From NCBI GenBank assembly GCA_949283935.1, contig CASDUJ010000006.1:1-64000 (forward strand): a DNA stretch of 64,000 nucleotides, written 5' to 3'. The stretch's first letter is position 1. Each line of letters starts with the position of its first letter. Source of the DNA: an uncultured bacterium (GTDB lineage Bacteria; Cyanobacteriota; Vampirovibrionia; Gastranaerophilales; JAILCC01). The notes beneath the pieces are model-generated. The model ran no database searches. It was not told the origin of the DNA and was given only the letters and a program-made list of their open reading frames with translations. A program made the translations under genes and the position numbers. This document shows, in pieces, positions 52,656 through 62,065 of the stretch.

Positions 52656-53572
52656 TATTTATCCTCCTCACCAAGTTCTTTGTTGTAAAAAGGCTCATAT
52701 TCTTTTTGAGGAATTTCTGTTTGTTCAATTGTCGGGACCAGTTCTTGGGTAATAGTAAATTCAGCAGGATCAGAAAATAAATATTTCGGGTCATATTCAA
52801 TTGTAATAATTTTATATTCGTGAGGAGGCATTACAAAAGCTGGAGCGCTCATATGATAAATACCTTTTTTGTATATTATATTGTCAAAATGAAAATGTCC
52901 TGACAAAATTGCAATTACATTGTCATGACTATTGATAACCTGAAAATATTTATCAGCATCAACAGTATTATGAGAACGTTTTTTCATAGGTGGAATAAGA
53001 GGGAAATGTTGGACTAAAACAACTTTTTTATTTTTGTATTTGTAAAGTTGTTTATCCAACCATTCAAGAGTTTCAGGTTTAAAATAACCACTTGGTGCAG
53101 GAATTAATTCATTTGCTCCATCTACAACTATAAAAACAAGCTCTCGATTTGGCTTGAATACATAATTGGGTTTTTTAAAAAGCATTTGTGGATGATGCAA
53201 CCAAACTGTGTGCATAAAATTCTTTTTATTAAAATGTTGGTATCTAAAAACTTCATGATTACCTATCAAAACATAATATGGTTTGTTTAATTTGTTAGCA
53301 AGTTTCAAAAAAGCTACTAAGTCATCTCTATCAGCAATATCAATATTATCTCCTGAGAAGATAACAAATTTTATGTTCTTGTTTTTATTTATTTCTTTTA
53401 TTGCTTTTTTCAAACAATCAGCAGATTCTGTAACTTTTCTTCCTCTATAATCTTGACCTGACAAAGACAAATGTGTATCTGAAATTTGCACAAATTGAAG
53501 TTTTTTTGCTTGAACTTGCAAAGGCATAAAAAATGTAGCAATAAATATCCCTATAATTAAAATTTTTCTCAT
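52655..53572 (-). CDS. Exported calcineurin-like metallophosphoesterase
   Basis: A 305-residue protein with a signal peptide (MRKILIIGIFIATFFMPLQVQA). The phosphoesterase fold has all metal motifs: QISDTHLS, FSGDNIDIAD, IGNHE, the Pro-rich VLVQHFPLIP and ILSGHFHFDN. The substrate (a nucleotide, lipid or protein phosphate in the periplasm) cannot be told. It is the first gene of a unit with pilT, though the link between the two functions is unclear. Confidence 0.88.
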   Translation of the reverse strand: MRKILIIGIFIATFFMPLQVQAKKLQFVQISDTHLSLSGQDYRGRKVTESADCLKKAIKEINKNKNIKFVIFSGDNIDIADRDDLVAFLKLANKLNKPYYVLIGNHEVFRYQHFNKKNFMHTVWLHHPQMLFKKPNYVFKPNRELVFIVVDGANELIPAPSGYFKPETLEWLDKQLYKYKNKKVVLVQHFPLIPPMKKRSHNTVDADKYFQVINSHDNVIAILSGHFHFDNIIYKKGIYHMSAPAFVMPPHEYKIITIEYDPKYLFSDPAEFTITQELVPTIEQTEIPQKEYEPFYNKELGEEDK

Positions 53573-53604
53573 ATATCCTTCTCAAAATTCTACCAATAAT
53601 AAAT

Positions 53605-53634
53605 ATTATACAATGAGAAAGCCTAAAAAGTCTA
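53605..53634 (-). promoter_or_regulatory. Promoter of the phosphoesterase-pilT unit
   Basis: TAGACT (53634-53629), an 18-bp spacer and a perfect TATAAT (53610-53605) lie about 33 bp before the start codon on the minus strand. Confidence 0.55.
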
Positions 53635-53711
53635 TTAACCAAATACATTTAAACATAGAAACTAATTGAACACACAAACCAATAAATATAAAATACAAAT
53701 GAGGTGATATT

Positions 53712-54056
53712 ATGCAAGAAATTTTAGCAAAACTGTCAAAATCGAAATTTCGCAACAAATTTAAACTTTCTGACGAAAATAAATTTTACGTAAAGCAAAA
53801 AGGAATTGATACCATTCAAAGACACGCCATAGATTTTGTAAAAAACAGAATAGCGCCGGCAAATATATTAAATGATGGCAAACAAACTCCAACTAAAAAT
53901 CATCCGGTATTTATCGCTCAACATGCAACAGCTTGTTGTTGCCGTAAATGTATAAATAAATGGCATGGATTTGCGCAAAATACTCAGTTATCTACAGAAC
54001 AACAAAATTATTTGGTGTCAATCATTATGCAATGGATTAAAAATCAAATGGAATAA
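53712..54056 (+). CDS. DUF4186 family protein
   Basis: A 114-residue protein that matches the DUF4186 pattern throughout: SKFRNKFKLSDENKFYVKQKG, DTIQRHAIDFVKNRIAPAN, NDGKQTPTKNHPVFIAQHAT, ACCCRKCINKWHGF. The last block has three consecutive cysteines plus a fourth, with nearby His, which suggests a metal site. No function is established. A GAGGTGAT site precedes the ATG. It converges with the CDF exporter gene and ends at its stop codon. Confidence 0.85.
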   Translation: MQEILAKLSKSKFRNKFKLSDENKFYVKQKGIDTIQRHAIDFVKNRIAPANILNDGKQTPTKNHPVFIAQHATACCCRKCINKWHGFAQNTQLSTEQQNYLVSIIMQWIKNQME

Positions 54057-54722
54057 TTATTCTTTTAATAATTTCAAATCCAACAGAATACCTGAAGTAT
54101 TTTTCACAAGCATAATTCCCCATCGAAGAATTAATACAGCTCCAACAATTCCCATAACAGGATCTAAGAAATACAATCCCCAAAATTTACCTAAAACAAG
54201 AGCTAATATAGCAAAAAAAGAAGTCATAGCATCAGTTAAAATATGTAAGTAAGCAGCTTTATAGTTATAGTCTTTTTGAGAATTACAACTTTTATATTCC
54301 ATAATAAAAACAGAAATAAGATTAACACCTAATCCTATAAATGCTACCAAAATAGCTTCGTTAAAAGAAATGTTTAAAGGTATAATAAATTTCTCAAATG
54401 ATTCGAAAAGTATCCAAATTGCTGTAACAGTTAAAAATAAAGAGCTTGTAAATCCGGCCAAAGCTGAAATTTTTTCGGATATTATATTGGAATATCTTTT
54501 CTCAGCAATTTTCCTTATACAAATATAAGCCCCATAAGCAATTCCCAAGGCCAAAGCATGTGTTCCCATATGCCAACCATCAGCTAAAAGAGCCATAGAA
54601 TTAGTTAAATAGCCATAAATTATTTCGGCAATCATAGTAACAAAAGTAAAAATAATAACAATTAATGTTTTCTTTTCGCTGCTATTTTTAATCTCATGAT
54701 GATGTTTATGAATATGTTCCAT
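54057..54722 (-). CDS. Cation diffusion facilitator metal exporter (DmeF-like)
   Basis: A 221-residue CDF transporter. It begins with a His-rich segment (MEHIHKHHHEIKN) and has six hydrophobic helices. The transport site is in LLADGWHMGTHALALG (TM2) and YLHILTDAMTSFFAI (TM5). It lacks the cytosolic C-terminal domain of most CDFs. The GWHMGTHALALG form resembles DmeF, which exports Co or Ni. The repressor gene lies 3 bp upstream, so metal-induced expression of the pair is likely. Confidence 0.87.
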   Translation of the reverse strand: MEHIHKHHHEIKNSSEKKTLIVIIFTFVTMIAEIIYGYLTNSMALLADGWHMGTHALALGIAYGAYICIRKIAEKRYSNIISEKISALAGFTSSLFLTVTAIWILFESFEKFIIPLNISFNEAILVAFIGLGVNLISVFIMEYKSCNSQKDYNYKAAYLHILTDAMTSFFAILALVLGKFWGLYFLDPVMGIVGAVLILRWGIMLVKNTSGILLDLKLLKE

Positions 54723-54725
54723 ATA

Positions 54726-54998
54726 CTACCTCAATTGTTGTAAATGACAAATAATTTGTTCTATTGTTTTGTTGCGTTCGATTTCTCCAGCATGTTCCAA
54801 ACAATTTTCTATATGCCTTGCCGCCATAATTTCCCAAACACCTCGCAAAGCTGAAGTAACTGAACGGATTTGATTTAATATTTCCATACATTCTCTATCC
54901 TCCAGCAGCATATTTTTAATTCCTTTGACCTGACCTTCAATTCTGTTAAGTCTTTTTATTAAAGCATCTGTTTCTTCTTTTGTTCTACAATCAGCCAT
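54726..54998 (-). CDS. CsoR/RcnR-family metal-responsive repressor
   Basis: A 90-residue all-helical repressor (DUF156). It has LIKRLNRIEGQVKGIKNMLLEDRECMEIL and RSVTSALRGVWEIMAARHIENCLEHA-type helices. The metal ligands at X-Y-Z are Cys37, His62 and Cys66, the Cys-His-Cys set of Cu(I)-binding CsoR rather than the Cys-His-His of Ni/Co-binding RcnR; Cys4 could add a ligand. The partner exporter, however, looks Co/Ni/Zn-type. A G-tract palindromic operator overlaps its promoter, so it should repress itself and the exporter. Confidence 0.9.
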   Translation of the reverse strand: MADCRTKEETDALIKRLNRIEGQVKGIKNMLLEDRECMEILNQIRSVTSALRGVWEIMAARHIENCLEHAGEIERNKTIEQIICHLQQLR

Positions 54999-55017
54999 TG
55001 CAATCTCCTTATATAGG

Positions 55018-55062
55018 TATAGCCCCTATAACTATATTAAATTGTTTTTTAATATTTGTCAA
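55018..55062 (-). promoter_or_regulatory. Promoter and CsoR/RcnR-type operator
   Basis: A perfect TTGACA (55062-55057), a 17-bp spacer and TAATAT (55039-55034) form the promoter. Directly downstream lies TATAG-GGG-CTATA (55030-55018), an AT palindrome around a G-tract, the layout of RcnR/CsoR operators. A repressor bound here would block RNA polymerase at the start point. Confidence 0.7.
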
Positions 55063-55117
55063 GTGTCCTTTTCAAAATTTTCATTTAAGTTTATGTTAAA
55101 CTAATCAAGAGGTAATT

Positions 55118-55939
55118 ATGGAAAAAACAATTTTACTAACAGGTGCAAGTTCAGGTATTGGAAATTCTATTGCTAAAATATTGGCTCAAAAGGATTTTTT
55201 TGTTTACGCTATAGTTAGAAAAGTCGAAGATAAAAAAGCATTTGAAAATTTTGATAACATAAAAGTTTTTTTGGCAGACATAACAAAAGAAGAAGACATA
55301 ACAAAACTAAAACAAGAAATATACAGCCAAAACAATAAAATTACCGGAATTATTAACAATGCAGGAGTAGCTTTCACTTCAATTAATGAATATCCTGAAA
55401 TTGATGATTTAAAAGCACAATTTGAAATTAATACATTTGCTCCACTTAGAATTGTAAAAGAATTTTTACCTCTAATGGATGAAGGTAAAATAATAAACAT
55501 TAGTTCCGTAAGTTCAAATGTTGTTTATCCTTTTATTTCCCCATATTGTGCCTCAAAAAAGGCATTAGATATATTTTTTCAAGCTTTGGACATAGAATTA
55601 AATAATCCTAAAATTAAAATTGTATCGATAAAACCTTCAGTGGTCCAAACACCTATTTGGCAAAAATCTTATATGAAAGCTCAACAAAGATTTGAAAAAC
55701 TTCCTTTTAATATTAGGGAAAAATACTCGAAACGTTTTAAAAAATTACTAGAAAAATCTGAAGCAAATATTAAACACGGACTAAAACCTGAAGAAGTAGC
55801 TAAGCTAGTATTAAAAATTTTAAATAGCCAAAAGCCAAAATCTTCGTATTGTATAGGTTTTGGCTCATACATAGGTGTTTTTATTAATAAACTTTCACCT
55901 GAATTACAAATAAAAATAGCAAAAATTTTAAGTAAATAA
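55118..55939 (+). CDS. Short-chain dehydrogenase/reductase
   Basis: A 273-residue classical SDR. The cofactor site is LLTGASSGIGNSIAKIL, followed by DITKEEDI, NNAGVAF, the catalytic Ser in INISSVSS and Tyr-x3-Lys in YCASKKALD. The C-terminal extension suggests a substrate pocket for a hydrophobic compound, but the substrate is unknown. It has a GAGGTAA ribosome site and is followed by the hydrolase gene after 88 bp. Confidence 0.9.
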   Translation: MEKTILLTGASSGIGNSIAKILAQKDFFVYAIVRKVEDKKAFENFDNIKVFLADITKEEDITKLKQEIYSQNNKITGIINNAGVAFTSINEYPEIDDLKAQFEINTFAPLRIVKEFLPLMDEGKIINISSVSSNVVYPFISPYCASKKALDIFFQALDIELNNPKIKIVSIKPSVVQTPIWQKSYMKAQQRFEKLPFNIREKYSKRFKKLLEKSEANIKHGLKPEEVAKLVLKILNSQKPKSSYCIGFGSYIGVFINKLSPELQIKIAKILSK

Positions 55940-56027
55940 ATAAAATAAACATTTGGACAATGATTTATGCCAACCTATAAGTTAAGATTTGATAATATTA
56001 AATCTAACAAAAATTAGGAGAAAATCT

Positions 56028-56999
56028 ATGGCAAACAATTATTCAAAAGGAATACACTTGCACAAAAAAACGGCAGAATTTATAGATAATTTAGCAAAAG
56101 AAAATTCAAAACCAATAAACAAACTTTCTCCCAACCAAGCACGGCAAGTATTAATTGACCTACAAAGTAAATATCCAACACAAACAGAAGCTGATATAAT
56201 TGAAACAAATATTTTTACAAAAATAGCAGATAATGTTTCGATAAGAATAATACGTCCAAAAAACAATACAGATAAACTCCCCGTAATTTTGTATTTTCAC
56301 GGAGGGGGCTGGGTTTTAGGCAACAAACAAACTCACGATGAACTAACCAGAAAACTTGCCAATATCACAAATTCTGTAGTAATTTTTCTTGAATATTCTC
56401 TTTCGCCAGAAGTAATATACCCTGTAGCAATAACTCAAGCTTATGCGGTGTTAGATTATATTTTTGCGAATCCAGATGAATTTAACATAGATGAAAACAA
56501 AATTGCACTGGCAGGAGACAGCGCTGGAGGCAACATAGCTATAGTAACAGCACTACAAACGAAGCATAATAATGGTCCAAAAATATCATTTACAGCTCTT
56601 TTTTACCCTGTTACAGATGCAGATATGAAAACAAAATCATATGAAAAATTTAAAAATGGTCCTTGGCTTACAAAAAAATCAATGGAATGGTTTTGGGATG
56701 CTTACGTTCCTGATAAAAAGCTTAGAAAAGACCCCTATATTTCTCCACTAAAAGCAGAAATTAATGACCTGAAAAATTTTCCTTCTACTTTAATTATTAC
56801 AGCAGAAAATGATGTTTTAAGAGACGAAGGAGAAGCTTTTGCAAGAAAACTTGATAAAGCTGGAGTGAATGTATTAAACATAAGAATAAATGGTACAATT
56901 CACGATTTTATGATGTTAAATGCGCTAAGCCAAACAGAAGAAAGTAAAGGAGCATTTTTGTTAGCCGGCAAAATTATTTCTGAAAATTTGCATTACTAA
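56028..56999 (+). CDS. Alpha/beta hydrolase, hormone-sensitive-lipase family
   Basis: A 323-residue esterase of the HSL (family IV) type. The oxyanion motif is YFHGGGWVLGNKQTHD, the nucleophile lies in ALAGDSAGGNIAI (GDSAGG), the Asp is in ITAENDVLRDEGE, and the His in GTIHDFMML. I used the ATG at 56028 with AGGAGA upstream; an in-frame ATG at 55989 would add 13 residues. There is no signal peptide, so it acts in the cytosol on an unknown ester. Confidence 0.9.
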   Translation: MANNYSKGIHLHKKTAEFIDNLAKENSKPINKLSPNQARQVLIDLQSKYPTQTEADIIETNIFTKIADNVSIRIIRPKNNTDKLPVILYFHGGGWVLGNKQTHDELTRKLANITNSVVIFLEYSLSPEVIYPVAITQAYAVLDYIFANPDEFNIDENKIALAGDSAGGNIAIVTALQTKHNNGPKISFTALFYPVTDADMKTKSYEKFKNGPWLTKKSMEWFWDAYVPDKKLRKDPYISPLKAEINDLKNFPSTLIITAENDVLRDEGEAFARKLDKAGVNVLNIRINGTIHDFMMLNALSQTEESKGAFLLAGKIISENLHY

Positions 57000-57001
57000 T
57001 A

Positions 57002-57784
57002 CTATTCTATTATTTTTTTCAAATTCTTAATTAAATTGTTTAATATGTCTAAAGTATTAGAATTAGGCTGAATTAGCAATAAATTAATATCAGAATCAAA
57101 ATTTTCGGGTAAAATTTTGCAATTTTGTTGAGCATATTCAATCAATCTTTTTTCTCCAGGATGTAATTTTTCATTAATAGCAAAAATAATATCAAAATAA
57201 CTTGCTAAAAATGCTGTAATTCTATGATTTAAACTAACGAAATCTTTTCTCTCAATAGCTTTTTTTATTTGGTCATAATAAGAAGCAAAAGGTTTATCTT
57301 TTAAAAGCATTAAATTTCTGCGAACAATATTTCTTTTAAGCTTTTCTGGGTAATTACTTTCCAATTTTAATTTTAAATTTTGCAACCAATTATTTTTGTC
57401 ATACAAAATTTTCGAATATTTTAATGTATACAAAAAGCAAGTAGTATATCCATTAGCAGCAAAATGTTTTTCCCAAACATTTTCTAGCATATTTTCGAAC
57501 CATTTCATATTAACAAACATTACATCAAATTGTATATTTAAATCATTAACAAAATACTCATCACCCGGTCCAAAATACTCACACCCTATTTCATAAAGAG
57601 AAGATATTTTCTCTACAATTTTTTTGCGAAATTCAACAGGAATATCCGCAGAAACGAAAACATAAATATCAAAATCCGAAATTTTATCTGACATATTTGA
57701 AGCAATTGAACCACCTAAAGAAATAGCTTCAACTTGGGGAAAAATTGTATATTGTTTTATAATAGAATCAAAAATTTTATTCAT
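57002..57784 (-). CDS. Nucleotidyltransferase, DUF4037-like
   Basis: A 260-residue protein of the polymerase-beta nucleotidyltransferase fold. The active site motif is LGGSIASNMSDKISDFDIYVF (GGS and DxD), with a third acid in LNIQFDVMFVN. A helical domain of the DUF4037 kind follows. Proteins of this type may modify antibiotics, proteins or tRNAs, and the target here is unknown. It converges with the hydrolase gene, 2 bp apart. Confidence 0.78.
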   Translation of the reverse strand: MNKIFDSIIKQYTIFPQVEAISLGGSIASNMSDKISDFDIYVFVSADIPVEFRKKIVEKISSLYEIGCEYFGPGDEYFVNDLNIQFDVMFVNMKWFENMLENVWEKHFAANGYTTCFLYTLKYSKILYDKNNWLQNLKLKLESNYPEKLKRNIVRRNLMLLKDKPFASYYDQIKKAIERKDFVSLNHRITAFLASYFDIIFAINEKLHPGEKRLIEYAQQNCKILPENFDSDINLLLIQPNSNTLDILNNLIKNLKKIIE

Positions 57785-57872
57785 AGAAATATTTTATCAC
57801 ATAATACTCAACAACTTGACTGACAGTAGCTATCAAGTTGTATTATATGGTTATGAAATTTCAGGGAAAAAA

Positions 57873-58754
57873 ATGAAACAAAAAACATTAATAGTAATTT
57901 TGATACTAATTATATTTCAAAGCAATTTTGCATTTGCTAAAACTACTAAAATAGAGGATACAAAAATGACAAGAGAAGAAATCTGCCAAAAAAATTTCTA
58001 CAAACTTTTTAAAAGCAAAGCTTTAACCCAAACAGGAAATGATCCTGAAATGATGGAAATATTACAGAAATACATTTTTGGAGAAATTTTTACAATAGGG
58101 GAATTAGATATAAGAACAAGAGAACTTTTAACAATAGTTTCTTTAACAACACAACAAACACTTCCTCAATTAAAAGCTCACATAAATGCTGCATTAAACG
58201 CAGATGTAAAACCTATTGAAATTCGTGAAGCCATATACCAATGCGCACCTTTTATTGGTTTTCCAAAAACTTTAAATGCTTTGGAAATGTTAAACGAAGT
58301 TTTTAAAGAGCGAAATATAAAAACTCCGTTAGAAAATACCCCCAATGTTAAAGAAGCAGAAAGATATAATAAAGGTTTAGCTATACAACAACCTATTTAT
58401 GGAAATGAAATAAAAGAAAATTTATCAGCACTTCCGGAAAATATTGGAGAACAAGTATCAAAATTGTTAACTGAAGTATGTTTTGGAGATTTTTACACAA
58501 GAAAATATTTAGACATAAAAACAAGAGAATTATTAGTAATAGGGATACTAGTAACAAATAACAACTTAAGAGTTTTAAAAAAGCATATAGAAGGCAATTT
58601 AAAAGTAGGAAATGATGGTAGAATTATTGCAGCAGCAATAATTCAATGTATGCCATACACAGGTTTTCCTAATGCCTTAACTGCATTAGAAGCACTAAAA
58701 GATATTTTGCTTGAAAAACAAATGATAGACGAAAGACAGACAAAAAAGGAATAA
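57873..58754 (+). CDS. Exported protein with two carboxymuconolactone decarboxylase-like domains
   Basis: From the ATG at 57873 the product is 293 residues with a signal peptide (MKQKTLIVILILIIFQSNFAFA). I prefer this to the longer reading from 57816, which would place 19 residues before it. Two CMD domains follow: FGEIFTIGELDIRTRELLTI with QLKAHINAALNADVKPIEIREA, and FGDFYTRKYLDIKTRELLVI with VLKKHIEGNLKVGNDGRIIAA. The AhpD-type CxxC redox pair is absent in both; each has a single Cys in a QCxP turn. It lies 5 bp before the Dxs-like gene. The substrate is unknown. Confidence 0.85.
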   Translation: MKQKTLIVILILIIFQSNFAFAKTTKIEDTKMTREEICQKNFYKLFKSKALTQTGNDPEMMEILQKYIFGEIFTIGELDIRTRELLTIVSLTTQQTLPQLKAHINAALNADVKPIEIREAIYQCAPFIGFPKTLNALEMLNEVFKERNIKTPLENTPNVKEAERYNKGLAIQQPIYGNEIKENLSALPENIGEQVSKLLTEVCFGDFYTRKYLDIKTRELLVIGILVTNNNLRVLKKHIEGNLKVGNDGRIIAAAIIQCMPYTGFPNALTALEALKDILLEKQMIDERQTKKE

Positions 58755-58759
58755 TAAAA

Positions 58760-60505
58760 ATGATACTAGAAAAAATTAATTCACCAAAAGATATAAAAAA
58801 TCTCTCCCAAGCTGAAATGGAAATATTATCAGAGGAAATAAGGGAAGGAATTATAAAAAGAGTTAATATAATAGGCGGACATCTTGGGCCTGACTTAGGA
58901 ATTGTAGAAGCAACAATCGCAATGCATTATGTTTTCGATTCCCCGAAAGACAAATTTGTATTTGATGTTTCTCATCAAATATATCCTCATAAAATGATTA
59001 CAGGAAGGAAAGAAGGATTTTTAAACCCGGAATTTTATTCTAAAATTTCAGGATATTCAAATCCAGCAGAAAGTATTCACGATAATTTTATAATAGGACA
59101 CACTTCCACATCAATTAGTTTAGCAACAGGTTTAGCCAAATCAAGAGATTTAAAAAACGAAAAATATAATGTAATTGCATTAATAGGAGATGGTTCCTTA
59201 AGTGGAGGAGAAGCTTATGAAGGTCTGAATAACGCTTCAATTTTGAACAGTAACATAATAATAATAGTAAATGATAATGAAATGTCTATTGCGCAAAATC
59301 AAGGAGGTATATACAAAAATCTTGAACTTTTAAGAAAAACTAAAGGTAAAGCAGAGAACAATGTATTTAGAGCATTAGGTTTTGAATATTTATACGTAGA
59401 AGAAGGTAATAATATTCTTGATTTAATTCAAGCTTTTAAAGAAACAAAAGGGACACAAAAACCAACAATAATACACATACATACACTAAAAGGAAAAGGA
59501 TTTGAAAAAGCTGAAATTGAAAAAGAAAGATATCATTGGACTTTACCGAATTTTTTAGATAACAAACAGCCAAAAGAACAACAAGAAAACTATGATACAA
59601 TAACTACTGATTTTATTTTGAAGAAAAAAGCAAATGATTCAACAATTATAGCAATAACTCCTGCAACTCCAGGCGTAAGTAATTTTTCTTTTGATTTTAG
59701 AGAAAAAATGGGGGCAAATTACACAGATGTAGGTATAGCAGAAGAACACGCAATAGCATACGCTTCTGCACTTGCCAAAAACGGAGCTAAGCCTATTTTA
59801 GCAATAATGAGTTCGTTTGTTCAAAGAACTTATGATCAACTTTCGCAAGATCTTGCTCTTAACAATTCTCCTGCCACCATTCTTATTTACTGGGGAGGTA
59901 TTTCTTCGGCAGATGCAACACATTTATGCACTTTTGACATTCCTTTAATTTCCAATATTCCAAATATTGTCTATTTAGCTCCAACTAACAAAGAAGAATA
60001 TTTAGCAATACTAGAATGGGCAATAGAACAAAATGAATATCCTGTCGCAATCAGAGTACCTTTTGGAGAATACATATCAACAGGTATTAAAGATCAAACA
60101 GATTATTCCAAATTAAACAAATATAAAATTCACCAAAAAGGCAAAGAAATAGCCATTATAGCTTTAGGAAATTTTTTTGAACTTGGAAAACAAACCGCTA
60201 AAGAAATAGAAAAACGTTTAGGTATAATCCCAACAGTTATTAATCCTATTTATATTACAGGTATTGATGAAAAATTACTAAAAGATTTAGAAAAAGACCA
60301 TAAAATAATAATAACTTTAGAAAATGGTGTAATAGATGGAGGTTTTGGAGAAAAAATTACGCGTTTTTATGGAACATCTAACATAAAAGTTTTAAATTTT
60401 GGAGGTAAAAAAGAATTTACAGATAGAATTCCTCTTGAAGTATTGTACAAAAAATACCACCTAACAAAAGAACTTATTGTAGAAGATATTTTAAAATATT
60501 TATAG
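58760..60505 (+). CDS. Divergent 1-deoxy-D-xylulose-5-phosphate synthase-like TPP enzyme
   Basis: A 581-residue transketolase-superfamily protein. It shows GGHLGPDLGIVEATIAMHYVF, DVSHQIYPHKMITGR, IIGHTSTSISLATGLA, the TPP motif GDGSLSGGEAYEGLNN to IIVNDNEMSI, and in the second half DVGIAEEHAIAYASALA and FVQRTYDQLSQDLAL. These are Dxs-type. It is about 40-60 residues shorter than typical Dxs, the usual AEQH is AEEH, and the normal DGPTHHG motif is changed to SADATHLCTFD. So it may be a second-type Dxs or a related enzyme; the canonical reaction is pyruvate plus glyceraldehyde 3-phosphate to DXP, for isoprenoids and thiamine. Confidence 0.75.
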   Translation: MILEKINSPKDIKNLSQAEMEILSEEIREGIIKRVNIIGGHLGPDLGIVEATIAMHYVFDSPKDKFVFDVSHQIYPHKMITGRKEGFLNPEFYSKISGYSNPAESIHDNFIIGHTSTSISLATGLAKSRDLKNEKYNVIALIGDGSLSGGEAYEGLNNASILNSNIIIIVNDNEMSIAQNQGGIYKNLELLRKTKGKAENNVFRALGFEYLYVEEGNNILDLIQAFKETKGTQKPTIIHIHTLKGKGFEKAEIEKERYHWTLPNFLDNKQPKEQQENYDTITTDFILKKKANDSTIIAITPATPGVSNFSFDFREKMGANYTDVGIAEEHAIAYASALAKNGAKPILAIMSSFVQRTYDQLSQDLALNNSPATILIYWGGISSADATHLCTFDIPLISNIPNIVYLAPTNKEEYLAILEWAIEQNEYPVAIRVPFGEYISTGIKDQTDYSKLNKYKIHQKGKEIAIIALGNFFELGKQTAKEIEKRLGIIPTVINPIYITGIDEKLLKDLEKDHKIIITLENGVIDGGFGEKITRFYGTSNIKVLNFGGKKEFTDRIPLEVLYKKYHLTKELIVEDILKYL

Positions 60506-60613
60506 TATAAATTACATAAAATAACTTTTGTTAACGTTTAATTGTTCCAGACTAGTTTGTTTTGTTGTAAAATAATAAAACATTAGTCGAAAGCATGGTA
60601 AGGGTTAAAATAA

Positions 60614-62065
60614 TTGGTGAGCACGGGTTTGGATACACAAGACAATCGTGAAATTAACGCAGATTTACTTTGGTCTTATATATTAAAAGACTTAGAAAAT
60701 TGTATGCCCACACCTTCTTATGAAATGGCAATAAAACCACTAGGAGTTCGTTCATTTTCGGAAGGAAATTTAACTTTAATAACAAACAAAGCTATATGGA
60801 GTAAAGCCATAAAAGAAAAATTTTCAGGAGAAATTTTAAGAGCACTAAGAAAATATTCAAGAAATCCGGAAGCAATTTTTACTGTAATAGTTGATAAATA
60901 TTACACATCCAAATACATAGTTGAATTAGAAAAACCGGAAGATTATTCTAACAAAGTAAAAGCTACCCAAACTCAATTACCTTTAAACGAAATACAAATA
61001 GATGCATTAAAATTTATGTCATCTTATGGAATTAATGTGAAATACAATTTTGAAAATTTTGTAGTATCTCAAAGCAACAAATTAGCTTACGGAGCTGCAA
61101 AAGGAGTAGCTAATGAACCTGGAAAATTATATAATCCATTATTTTTATGGGGAGGAGCAGGACTTGGCAAAACACACTTAGTTAATGCTATAGGCAAACA
61201 TATTTTGATAAAACATCCTGATTTAAAATTAAAATACATAACAATTAATGATTTTACAAATGAATTTACTAAAATTATGTACCAATACAAAGGCAATCCT
61301 CATTTAAAGAATGAATTTATAAACAAATACAGAAATATAGATGTATTATTAATAGATGACGTCCAATTTTTGGAAGGAAGAGATGGAACTCAAAATGAAA
61401 TTTTCACAATTTTTGATTTTCTACACCGAAACGGAAAACAAATTGTAATAACAAGTGATAGACCTCCTAAAGATATTCCTACACTTACAGACAGACTAAG
61501 AAGTCGTTTTGAATGGGGAATGCTTGCCGAAATTAAACCACCTGAATTTGAAACAAGAAAAGAAATATTAAAATTAAAAGCTAAACAAAATGAAATTAAT
61601 CTTTCTCAGGAAGTTATAGATTTAATAGCTAAAGCATTTACACAAAATGTTAGAGAACTTGAGGGAGCTCTTAATCGTCTTGCAGGTTACATAAGTATTG
61701 AAGAAAAACCTGTTAGCTTAGAAGCGGCAAAAGAAATTTTAAATCTTAACACAATTGCCAAAAAACTAACAATTGAAGAAATTATTAAATTTACTGCCGA
61801 ATATTACAAACTGGAACCATCTGAATTAAAAGGAGATTCAAGAGCAAAAGAAATTGTTACGGCACGTTATGTTGCAATATATTTATCTCGTGAATTAACA
61901 AAAGCAAGTTTACCTCAAATAGGAACAATTTTTGGGAACAGAAAGCATGCAACTATTTTATATGCATATGAAAAGACAAAAGAACAAAAAGAATATGATC
62001 AAAATCTTAGAATTGAAATACAAACTTTACGTCAAAAAATAGCAAGAGAATATTTTTGCACATAA
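60614..62065 (+). CDS. dnaA: Chromosomal replication initiator protein DnaA
   Basis: DnaA unwinds the origin. The 483-residue protein has domain I (LLWSYILKDLENCMPTPSYEMA), a linker, the AAA+ domain with LWGGAGLGKTHLVNAIG, IDVLLIDDVQFLEGRD and TDRLRSRFEWGM, and the DNA-binding domain with RYVAIYLSRELTKASLPQIG and GNRKHATILYAYEK. The start is non-ATG: TTG at 60614 or GTG at 60617, both after AAGGG. dnaN does not follow, unlike the common dnaA-dnaN order. Confidence 0.96.
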   Translation: MVSTGLDTQDNREINADLLWSYILKDLENCMPTPSYEMAIKPLGVRSFSEGNLTLITNKAIWSKAIKEKFSGEILRALRKYSRNPEAIFTVIVDKYYTSKYIVELEKPEDYSNKVKATQTQLPLNEIQIDALKFMSSYGINVKYNFENFVVSQSNKLAYGAAKGVANEPGKLYNPLFLWGGAGLGKTHLVNAIGKHILIKHPDLKLKYITINDFTNEFTKIMYQYKGNPHLKNEFINKYRNIDVLLIDDVQFLEGRDGTQNEIFTIFDFLHRNGKQIVITSDRPPKDIPTLTDRLRSRFEWGMLAEIKPPEFETRKEILKLKAKQNEINLSQEVIDLIAKAFTQNVRELEGALNRLAGYISIEEKPVSLEAAKEILNLNTIAKKLTIEEIIKFTAEYYKLEPSELKGDSRAKEIVTARYVAIYLSRELTKASLPQIGTIFGNRKHATILYAYEKTKEQKEYDQNLRIEIQTLRQKIAREYFCT

